64,000 bases of DNA from NCBI GenBank assembly GCA_037013685.1, contig CM072889.1:1807976-1871975 (forward strand), written 5' to 3'. Source of the stretch: Acridotheres tristis. Taxonomy: Eukaryota > Chordata > Aves > Passeriformes > Sturnidae. Below, in pieces: positions 40,101 to 50,900 of this stretch. The number at the start of each line of letters is the position of its first letter. Within the stretch, counting starts at the first letter, position 1. Position numbers and translations under genes: made by a program. The notes beneath the pieces were generated by a model. It had not been told where the DNA came from. It saw nothing but the letters and a program-made list of their open reading frames with translations, and ran no database searches.

Positions 40101-41752
40101 AGGAAGGACTGGAGCTGCACTTTGGGCAGAGCAGCTGTGAGAAACTCGAGGTGCATTTTGCAACGTGGCGTGGGAACCGTGCCTGGAGCCGAGCAGGAGC
40201 ACGAGGGAGAAGCAGAGGGAGCCCGGAGCAGGAAATCCTTCAAGTCCCACACATTTGCCCATGGCTCCACCACAGCCATCCCAGCTGGGTCGGGGCTGCT
40301 GGAGAATCCATCTTTTTTATTTCTTTGGATGTGTCTCTCTGGATTTAGCAGCTCAGCACTCCGTGCTCCCCCTCTCCTCTCCCCATCTCTCCCACACTTT
40401 GACCTCACACCACGAAGCTGTCAGAGTGAGGAAACAGTTTGAGCTGAAACATTCATTCCACATTACGTGATTCTAGATTAAAGGCAGGAAGCGTTTAACC
40501 CTTTGAGAGCCTTTCCCCTCATCCTGGGATGCCTTGGCTTTCAAACTCCTTTCAAACCATGTGTAAGTGGGTGATGGGCATTGATGCCTTTCAAATGGCT
40601 TGTCTCACCAGTGGCTCTTCCCAGAAGCCACAGCACTGGGATTCAGTCTGGACTTTGCAAACTGAACATATTCTCTCGGCCCTACTCAAGATTTTTGATT
40701 CTTTCAGTGCTGAGATGGATTTGGAGTGTGGGGAAAATGTGCATTTCCAAATGTGTGAAGGGATGAACCTCTGGCTCCACGTGTTTCACTTCATTCCACG
40801 GTTTGAGGTTCAGAAGTGCAAATGGCTAAAATTAAAGCTACAAAAATAGAAAAAATGAGGACTTTCAGCGACTAGCGCTCAGGATTTAGAAACAAAACTT
40901 CTTGCTTTCTTTAAAGCTGCCTAATAAATAACTCCCACAGAACAGCACTTCCATATAAAATGTATCATTTCACAGGCCTGACACAAATATGTATTCTGGG
41001 CTTTAAAAGCTGCTCTTTTGGCAGATTAGGCCTCTCCTGAGAGCCAGCTCCTGCTCTCCAGCGCAGACTGATGAACACTTGTCACATATATTTGGCATCT
41101 GGTGCTAACTCTGGGGTTCTGCACTTCATAGGTGGTCTTGGCAGCTAAAAGGGTGGAGGGGAATGGCAACTCCAAGCCTCCATTGCCAGTGCTTGCCCTG
41201 GGAACAGCAGCACCATGGCAGACCTTCAGGAGCAGAAGTGACTTTGACATGGGCCTGATGGAACCCCGTGGGCTGCGAGGTGATGGAGACCTGGGGATTT
41301 CCCCACTGCTCTGAATGGATGTGGATGGCAAATACCAATGGCTCTCCCAGGCCTGGATTCTGAGCTTCCTTTCCAGCAAAGCATCTCCAGATGTGTAGTT
41401 CACAGAAAGAACATTTTGGTTCGGCCTCAGAGAGCTGATAGTTCCCAGTAACCTTTTTTTGGGGCATTTGGGAGGTTCCTACAGATGTTGACCTCTGGCA
41501 CCATTCCCAGGTGGAGGGATTGGAGCACAGACCGTGGAGGCAGAATTGTCACCATCACTTCCTCTATATCCAGCCTGTCACCTTTCCCAGAGCTTGAGGG
41601 AGGGTCAGTCTCCCTTATGGAAAATCAGAGGCAGACAGGAGAGTAATTTAAAGATTGGATTCCTCTTTTATTCCCTGACCCCACTGCTCTTTGCTGACAG
41701 TCACAGAACTGCTGGGTAAAGAATGAAGAGCCTTATTCATTCAAAACCCAGA

Positions 41753-41932
41753 GTTATGGAATGGTTTGGGTTGGAAGGGACCTTAAATCCCATCCAGTCC
41801 CACCCTTTGCCACGGGCAGGGACAGCTCCCACTATCTCAGGTTGCTCCAAGCCCTGTCCAGCCTGGCCTTGGGCACTGCCAGGGATCCAGGGGCAGCCAC
41901 AGCTGCTCTGGGCAGCCTGGTCAAACACCTTT
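41753..41932 (-). mobile_element. CR1 LINE fragment
   Basis: The sequence TTGGGTTGGAAGGGACC, followed by CCCACCCTTTGCCACGGGCAG and GGTTGCTCCAAGCCCTGTCC, is the classic reverse-complement CR1 3' region of birds. It is 5'-truncated and has no reverse transcriptase frame. It is well preserved, so it is probably one of the younger CR1 copies here. Confidence 0.9.
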
Positions 41933-44900
41933 GCTGACAGAGCATGAGCTTGAGTTCAGGTCCCCAACAAATGCAAAGCCACGACCTTCATCAAAAACAG
42001 GGCATCAAGAGAATTGGCTGTTACATTATTAATGTGATGTTCCAAATCAGCTTTTTCATCATGGCATAGGAAAATAGTGGGTTCTGAAGTGAAATGCAGT
42101 GCAGAACAGCGAGGAGTGGTGGGCTCTGCAAACATGTGGAAACCTGGATCACAATCAAAAGTGAAATAATTCAACTCTCTCTGTGAGAGTTCAAAGACAA
42201 CCTCAGACAAAACCCAACCTCTGCTTATCTGGTGAGCTTTCTAACCAGCAGAGAAGGTACAGAATGTCTCCAGATTCAGCAAAACCCCCTGTAATATCTT
42301 TTCCAAACGACCAGTTACTGATTGTGAGTGTTCTGCATTACTGCCCAGAGAGAAGAAAAACGTCCTTAGGAACAGTTTCCACAATCATCCCTCATAACAG
42401 CACAGACATGCATAGTTTCACCCATCATCCTTGGAAAATGTGCAGCTTCCCGCTGACCTGCTGGAGGGGATGGGAAGTGTCTGTGTGATGAGATGCAGAG
42501 GCTCAGTCTTGAAATCCTTTTTGGATAAGAGGGAAAATGTTAAAAATGTATCTTCTAAAGGAGAGAGGATTGGTGTGACAGCTCCTGAATGAATTGGATC
42601 CCAGAGTTTACAGTCTATCAGCTCAGCTCTCTGCTTCATATTTGGTGTTTTTCCATCTGTAGGAAAAAGCATTATCATTTAGGATGAACTTTGTCCACTT
42701 TATGACAGATAAAATTATTGCACCAGCTACAGATGAAGGGAGATGAGAAGTGGGTTTGCTGCATCATTTTCCATGCTCCTGTTTATTCCAAAATCTTCAA
42801 TAATGGGCAAAAATCTGACAGAGCAGAAAATCACCAGCTGTTCTGAGCTCCTTTTTCACTTGCACAGCTGCTTAGAGAAGAGAATCTGTCTGGTTAAACC
42901 AAAGGGATTTCAGAGGAGAGCAGCAAAATTTAAGAACTAAACAGGTTTAAGTAAGCAATGACTCTGCAACATGATAAGCTCAACATTGTAAGTACAAAAC
43001 AAGGGGAGGAAATACTGAGCTAAGTCAGTGAGAGCTCTTGGGGAGAAGTGGCAGGAATTCAAAGCACAGAGTTGTAGCAGTGCTTTAAAATTCTTTAGGT
43101 AAATAAGGTCAAAAGACTAAGTAGACACTCTTCTCTTGTTATAAACCGTGTTTGGAGTTCAAATATTTGGAAATAAATTTTAAAACTAGCCAGCAAAAGT
43201 ATGTTTCTAAGCCAAAGGAAGAAGAATTGCAGCAGTTTTTGCTTGCTAAGTTAAATGAGAACAAAGGCATGAATGGAAAGGGGCAAGGAGGGCAGAGCCA
43301 GTGAGAAGTTATCAAAGGAAGAGTCTTGCTTTGTCTCCATTACTGATAGATTGGATCATCTTCTCTACCCCATTGTCCCTGCTTTGGAGCTTTTCAAGTG
43401 AAGCTGGAGATCTATTTTAACTTTCATTCCGTGGTTTTCCTGTGTGAGCCCCAGAGGAGACGAGCACAGCTCAGCAGAGCTCTGAGAATCCACGAACATG
43501 AAATATTAGCAAGCATTTCATTGTGTTCTGCTGCCTCAGGGCCGTGTGCTGGCTCTGCAAACACAGCAGTGGGATTTTGACCCCAAATCTACTTTGCCAC
43601 TGGGCAGAGGGGAATCCAGCAGTAACAATCAGCTGGCAGCCACCCAGCTTGCCTTGGAAAACAATTAGACAACTGTTTTCTGGTCCAGAGCAAGTTTCTT
43701 TTGGTATCTCAGAAAGTTAGTCCTTCTTCTTCATTTGTGCACCTGGCACAAATCTTGGGAGCAGCCAGGTACCCTGGATGCAAATATTTCTGTCTGACCT
43801 ATTCCCTGAAATCAGGATCTGAATTTTCTGGTTTTATTCTCTGCTCCAGGTGTAAATGTGGGATCCAAACAACAGAGTTCTAAAGGAATGGAGAAGCAGG
43901 ATGTGAGTTCAGATGTAAATATTTCAGCCATCCCTATGCAAATGGGGGCAATTCCTGGATTTCTCCTTGGTGATTCTCTCCCGAGGATACTGGAGTGTGT
44001 GACAGGTATCTGTGACCTACAGGCAGAGTTATTCAGATGGAGAGATCTGGCCAAGATCATCAAGCGAGTCACAGGAAAAGTTGAAAATAGAGCCTGATTT
44101 TCCCTTTTCCCAGATCACACTGTGTTTCCATGGGGAACCACTGGGCATGTGTGAGAAATGCAGCTGACAGGAACACAGAAATAACCATTAAGAAATATTT
44201 TCAGTGACTCCCAAGCCTGTCTTGGTGTTGCTGTAATTGTGAGGTGCCAGCCTGTCACCGTGGCTTTGCTCTGTCCCTAACACAGCTGAAATTGAAGAGA
44301 CTTTTCCCAACTTTTAATGACATTCCTGTGCAATACAACTCACTGTGCATACCTTGAGGGAGGGGTACAGTCTGTGAGTTGTTGTAGAGAGTTGGGAATT
44401 AATTACAAAGGACACAGGGCTGGAGTTCCTCTCAAGTACTTGCTCAGCTGTGTAACCCTGGGGCAAATCACTCAACTGCTTTGTGCCCAAGTAAACCCAG
44501 CTGTAAAACCATCTTGAAAACCAGATGGTGCTTAAAGATTTAAAATGCTCAGGAGAACGATGGGGGATGAGAAAAAAAAATTAAAAGAAGGAATTCTGCA
44601 GCTCACTGCTGTTGGTATTGATTCCAGTGGAGTTAATCTGAACTAAATCAATAGAACTGAGAGGAGAATTTTCTTTGTTATCTAAAAATCACCCCACGCT
44701 CTCAAATCCTTGTTTTCCCTCTTCCCTCCTTTATGGCAGTACTTTCTCTCTAGAGGGTTAATTTTAAGCCTTCAGTAGAATACATGTTTTCCCCTGGCAG
44801 CCTGAAGTTTCTAATTCAGGATCAGGTTCTACATGGCTAAACTTTGATCTCGTACAGGATTATTTTTAGGCACTTCATTCTATAGCATTCTGTTCTCCCT

Positions 44901-46372
44901 GCTTTTCGTGCTGCCATTCAGCCTTGCCTTTGGGGCACAGTGAGGTGTCCTGGGGCTCATCTGCTGCACCCCAAATAAAAATTCTGAGCTTTATTGCCTT
45001 CTGTAGATGGTTAGTCCTGGCTTAAAACCAGTATTTGCACTCCTGGTCAATGAACAAAGGAAATACTAAAGTTTCTGGAGCAGAATAAATGTTGCCACAT
45101 GTTAGTACCTAGGAGAAAACTTAAATGTTTCAATACTTTTTGGCTTTAGAAAAAAATGTAGGCTTTTTCCCCCCCCAGGAATGTGGGAATACTTATTTGC
45201 ATAAGGAATATTTCCAAAGCAGGGTATCTTAGGTTGTAAGATGGGAAAACAATAGATTTTAATGTAAACAAGGAATATTTAAATATGTGACACATGAAGC
45301 AGCCATTTCATTCACTACTCAGGGAAGACCTTGCATGTTTTAATTAACCACTAACGAAACTAAAACACTGACAGGTTTGAATTTTGTTGACATTTCTTCC
45401 CAAATCAGAAAGGATTTGAGCTGAAGGAAGTTGCAAACTTCCAAGAGCTGGAGCACTAATTCAAACCAATGTCAGCAAATTGTTTTCAGCAAATCTAGCC
45501 CTTGTTTTACAGCACTGGAGTGGCAAAGTTGTTCATTGCTATTCAAAATTGGTGATCATTTTTCCAACACAAAAATGGTTCTGTTTCTGTGTGTCCTGCA
45601 AACTTCTCTATTTCTTGTTATTGAATCTTTAGACTCGATATTTGAGCCCTCGAATCTCTAGATTCAATATTTGAGCTGTGCTATCATTAATTTAAAACAT
45701 TGAAATTCCGTGCCATAAATACCAAAGTGCCTGGGATGATTAATGACACTGCTCAAACACTAAATTGTTAATTAAGCACAAGGCAAAGTAAAAATTCTCT
45801 GATATAATTTGAGTCCCTTTTTGGATGATCCAACCTTTCCCTTCCTACTACCACTTGAAACTGAATTTAAAACCAGGTGCAGGGCATTTGTGGGAATGAA
45901 AGACTCTTCAATGAATCAGAACACAAGACATTCTCAGATGAGCAGCTGTGGAAAACAATAAATAAAACAGTAAGTGAGCTGGAGATAAGACAAATCCAGG
46001 TGATAAAATCATGGCTAGAGCTGTCTAATGTAGGGAAATGAAGAATACAAAGTACATTTTAAAGCCCTGAGCTATACAAATACTCATCAGACTCTATTTC
46101 CATTTTTGCTGCTCCTAATGAGGAAAAGGTTGATTTAGCTCAGTCTTGCCAGATGAAAGTGCAGCTGGGAGTGTTTTTCCATATCCATCAAACTCGGGTT
46201 TCCCTCCAGTGTCCCTGAGTATAAATCACTGAGCTTGACTTCATTTCGTGGTCCTTGAATTGCTGTGTTTGAAGAAGAGGTTGGTGCATCCTGAATTTGA
46301 CATGGCCAAGCCCTTTCCTCCCCACTCTCACAGAGAACAGAGTGCTGGGAGCTCTGTGCTGTTTTATTGGTT

Positions 46373-46378
46373 TCAAAA
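46373..46378 (-). terminator. Candidate polyadenylation signal of the RASL11-like gene
   Basis: AATAAA on the minus strand (TTTATT on the plus) lies about 1.08 kb downstream of the stop codon at 47451-47453. It is the first canonical hexamer I noticed in that direction. It would give a 3' UTR of about 1.1 kb. Variant signals closer to the stop cannot be excluded. Confidence 0.3.
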
Positions 46379-47450
46379 ATCACTTTATGGGACACAGCCC
46401 CAAATCCCTGGCTGTGCCGAGGCACAGGCAGACTCTGCTGCTGGGATATGTCCTGACAGGCTGGGATGCTCTGGGAGCTGTTCAGGGGAGCCTGGGTTTC
46501 ACTCAAACAACAAAATAATGAATTCCCCAAGCCAAACGTTTCAGGCATCATAAAATCTTTTCTTCTTAAAAAACCCCCAGACAACCTAATGATGTAAATA
46601 TGTTTCATGTGAAGGCTTTGTTTCTTTGAAAGCGTTTTGAAGTCCAACTTTAAAAAATTAAGAGTTTTAGGTGACCTCCTTGCTCTTGATCAGTGCTATT
46701 TTTTGGCGAGTTTTAAACCACTCTGATCTCTTTCTCCCTTTTGCCATGTATGAAACATTCAGAAAAATGAGAAATGCCGTGGAGAAACTGACTACAAAAT
46801 GCTGTCACGAGTTTGTATTTTGCCCAAATAATCGCTTTCAGAAGCAGCCACTGTGCTTTCAAACAAAAATAATCTGAAAAAACAGTGATTTTTAAAATAA
46901 ATCTCCCTTTAAAGAGACATTGTAAGGCTGAAGTTTGCATATGAACAGGTCTCTCCACATTGCTCAGAGCTCTTTCTTTCAATTGATACTTCTCACTATT
47001 TGTGCTCTTGGTTTAAATGAATTAATTCATTTTTTTTCCAGTCTTGCAATGATGCAGATCCTGGTCCATTTTTCTTGCTCGGTACAGCTCCCATCACTCT
47101 CCTCATGTCCTGCTGTAATTCACTGCCTGTGTTTGGGACCACAACCATTCCCAAGGGGAGTCACATCTCTTATAAGCAGGATTTCGTTATTCTCAGTAAC
47201 AAAACCTACCTTTTAACACCAAGCTATTTGACTGCACCCCTTTAAAAAAAAATAATTTGGGGTGATGTCTTTTTTTTAAACCACAGTTTCGAAATCCCTT
47301 CCCCAGAGAACAAATTCTGCGAGTTCCTTTGCTGAATGAGCAGAGGCTTTTGGAGAAAGACGTGGAAGAGTCTCTCACACAGCCCCACGGCTGAATTGAT
47401 GCCCCTTTTTTCCGCCCAGGGCTCCGGAACACAACTCCCGGGCGGCCTCA

Positions 47451-47918
47451 TCAAAGCGCGGTGGCCGATTTGCCTTTGGAAGTCAGAGCCTGCTTCAAAC
47501 GCCTCTTCAAGTCCTGCATGTTGGGCGACTTGGGCCTCACGAGGTGGAGTCCTCTCCTCTTCTCCCCGTTGCAGCTGCTGCTGCTCCTGCTCAGCTCCTG
47601 GCACAGCTGCTGGAAAGCCTCGTGCACGCCGTCGCAGTTCTCCCGCGCCGACACCTCGCTGTACGTGCCGCCCAGCTCGGTGGCCAGCTGCAGCCCTTCC
47701 TTGGAGGACACCTGCCTGGCCCTCAGCAGGTCGCCTTTGTTGGCCATGAGCAGCAGGGGGATGTTGGCGTTGGGGTGGATCCTGCGGATGTGCTGGTGCA
47801 GGGGTCGCAGCAGGCGGAAGCTCTCGTAGTCCGTGATGGAATAAACGAACACGAAGCCGTCGGCCCAGTAGATCGAGCGGTTTATCTGCTCCTGGCAGCA
47901 GATGCTGTCGGTGTCATC
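47451..47918 (-). CDS. RASL11-like exon 4 (residues 96-250 and stop)
   Basis: 468 coding bases starting GAT GAC in phase 0 and ending SATAL-TGA at 47451-47453. It encodes the [14 protein letters not shown] strand-helix region, NKGD, the SA motif and the basic [10 protein letters not shown] tail. It is GC- and CpG-richer than the surrounding intron. The reading frame stays open 24 bases into the intron, to an ATG at 47942. Confidence 0.95.
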   Translation of the reverse strand, partial: DDTDSICCQEQINRSIYWADGFVFVYSITDYESFRLLRPLHQHIRRIHPNANIPLLLMANKGDLLRARQVSSKEGLQLATELGGTYSEVSARENCDGVHEAFQQLCQELSRSSSSCNGEKRRGLHLVRPKSPNMQDLKRRLKQALTSKGKSATAL

Positions 47919-50900
47919 CTGAAAAAACAACAGGATTTGCATGTCAGGGAGCAGCCCCGGACACAGCTGGATTTTAACATGGGGCTGTTTGTTCGTTTAC
48001 TGCCAGAAACCTCGCCGGGTGTATCAGAGAAATTCCCAGCACCAGCCAGAGTGTCCAGCCTGGAGAAAAGGAGATTCAGGGGGTGCTGATGCCTGGAAGA
48101 GCTGGAACAGAGGCTACACAGAGTTAAGGGAATAAAATAGATATTTATTGAGAGGCCTTCAAAGGCCACACCCTGGCAGTACAAGTCCCTCTGCCTGGAT
48201 GACTCCAAGATGGAAGCAAAAGAGAGCTTGGTCACGAGATCTCACACCTTTATAGGTTTCAGTCCATTTGCATGCAGGAGTCACTTGTCCAATTAATAGC
48301 CTCAAATCGTGAAGTTTCATCCTCCTTGCTTGCCTGCTTGCCCACCCTCCTCTTTTCACGTTGTTTATGCTTAGAGCCTGAAGTTTGAAGAAATTGTCCT
48401 TGAGTCCTTAGCTGGACTAGGACTGTTTTGTCTTCACCACCCAAGCACAACAGCAAAGCCCACCCAAGAAAAATCTAAACTTAAGGTATCAGGGCCTGGT
48501 CACTCCTTACAACTCCCTGAAAGGAGGTTGTAGCCAAGTCTGCTGCCTGTGACAGGACAAGAGGAAACAGCCTCAAGCTGCACCAGGGGAGGTTTAGGTT
48601 GGGTATCAGGAGGAATTTCTCCATGGAAAGGGTGGTCAGGCTTTGGAAGGGGCTGCCCAGGGAGGTTTGGTGTCCCCATCCCTGGAGGTGTTAAAGGAAG
48701 GACTGGATGTGGCACTCAGGCAAGGTGGGGATCATTCACCCCTGGAGGTCTTTTCCATCACTCCCTGATCCCACACTGCAGGAAAGCAGTAATGTGGGGT
48801 GGAGAGGGGTCAGAGCAAATGGGTTAAAGAGAAAAGCCAAAATACTGCTTTGAATAGTCAGTTCTGAATTCTCTTGTACCCAAGCAGTCAGAAACTCACA
48901 CCCTTATTGTGGATAAAACTGTGATGGGCTCAGTAAGAGCATAAAAAATCCATCAGATTTGTCACACCATGACAAGTGAACAGTTGTCCCCCAAGGTGAC
49001 TTTTAGGGCTTTTTCCAATTCTTTATTCAATGTCTCCATGGACAGAGACTCTCACTAATTCTGGTGAAGCCTGCCAGGTTTTCCTGCCTTGCAGGTCCCC
49101 AGATAGTCAAAGTTCTTTTGAAAAAAAAATCAATTTGTTGCCAAGAACCAACGACTGGAACTGAAAATCAGGTGAAGTCTCATCAGTAAGTTGTGGAGCA
49201 GTGATGGGTTCATGTCATCTTTTTCTGGTCACACATTTCTTGAGCCCATCACCACTCCTATTTAGAGCCCCAACAACAACCATCTCTGGGAATACAACGC
49301 TGAATAGAGCACTGTGAGCTTGAAAAGAGATCAGCACACTTGTCAGGATGAAGCTATTTCCAGTTAATCCTCTCCTCTTTGTTATCCCTGCTGGGCAGGG
49401 ATCACCCAGCCAGAGAGGGAGATCCCTGCTGCAGCCAAGCTTGCTTTGCAAAACTGACACTCCTGTCAATATTACATTTCTGCAATGGTGTAATATTTTT
49501 TTATATCCAACAAGCACATTCTATGTGTATTTTAAGGGGGGTACAGCATCACAAATGCAGAGCTCAATTTTTTATTACTGTTGTTAAATTCCACCCCAGA
49601 AATTTTCATCAACTTCAGTGAGACTAATAGAAAATATATTCCATTTTCTATTAATCTGTAGAATACATATCTGCCATTCACATTAATTCTAACAGAATTT
49701 AGTACTCAGCACTCTCTCTCCAAACAGATCACTTCTATTTAAACCTAAATATGAATTATAAAGCCTAACTTCAGAGAGCAGAGGTGGAAAAGAATGAGTA
49801 AAACTGATCAGTTTTCTTCTGGCAGGTCAGACAGTAAAAGAGCTATGGACAAGCTCTTCTGTGAGGAGGAAGCAGAATTTCTGAAGGATCAGAGTGTAAA
49901 TTAGGCTTAAAACTTTCCTCAGGAGTTCTGCCAGCCAAATACCCTTTGTAAATATTTCATTATTGCCCACAGAGGCACTGACAACACCTTGAGGTTCTTT
50001 GCCCTTGCCAGCTCACAGCTAAATCCTGTGAGCAGTGAAATTGGTTATCAGATACTCTTATCACTCCTCCCCAAAGCCCAAAACAGAATGATGAAGAGTG
50101 ATCCTCCCCAACAGCCTTGCTGGAAAGGTTAATGAGAGTGAACTCCAGCCAGGCTGGGGCAGGCTGTGGGAAGAAGGGCAATTTGAATTTGCACTGTTGG
50201 GGTCTGGGCTGTAGCCAGTCAGGGGATAATTAGCCACTCTCCATGTCCTGGAAGCCTCTTTTCAGCAGAAAAACCCTTTCATGGCAAAAAAAAATTTTAA
50301 AAAAGGGAACTAATTGCACTGGCAAGCTTTGAAAATGGGTTTGGAGAAGGTGCACATCATTCAGAGAACAGCAGAAATTCTTCCTCACTCCAGCTAGGCC
50401 CACCCAGTAGTGAGATGGATGGATGGATAATCCCAAGTGGAATGCTTTATTCAGGAAATCAAAGGCTAATGGGCTACTTTTAAAATGGAAATCTCTGCTC
50501 CAGAATGAATTTTAAAACACACAGGCCTTTGCAGTGTATAGGCCAAGCAGCAATGAATCACCCAACAAAACCTGCTTCTGTTTCTCTCTTACACTTCCAC
50601 GTTTCTGGGGGCTTGAATCCTGACTGTTTCCACATGATTTCCTCCTGAAACACTGCACTCAGCCTGCAGAGTGCAGGAAACTGTCTTCATTAAGGATTTA
50701 AATAAAAAAATCCAGTCTTTTCTCAGTCTTACCCTGTTCTGTCACAGTCCCTTCAGTTATTGCAGATACATCATTTGAAGCAAACAGACACGGGTGAGAT
50801 AAGGGTGTCTGTGGGAGATCTTGGAACAGGGACTGGGACAAAGAAAATGGAACTCCTTCCTAACTAATTTAAAATAATTTCTCACTAAGCAGCCTCAGCT

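Larger units (their letters stand above)
13430..47372. other. Long intergenic region without a recognised exon
   Basis: About 34 kb separates the minisatellite from the 3' end of the RASL11-like gene. I read the open frames in it (the largest are 175 codons at 33640-34167, 196 at 31117-31707 and 205 at 39311-39928, some on the minus strand) and recognise no domain or family. None shows exon-like boundaries. The stretch holds two CR1 fragments, a few microsatellites, a CpG cluster near 26 kb and a POU-octamer cluster near 30.8 kb, each listed separately. A long non-coding RNA or distal enhancers could be present but cannot be shown from sequence alone. Confidence 0.6.

Noticed and set aside
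47544..48089. 181-codon plus-strand frame opposite RASL11-like exon 4
   Set aside because: It is a shadow of the genuine minus-strand coding exon, whose conserved GTPase motifs and splice sites fix the strand.
48001..48505. Internal retroviral genes next to the LTR
   Set aside because: No primer-binding site and no gag/pol/env-like frames were seen on either side, so the element is described only as a solo LTR-like sequence.
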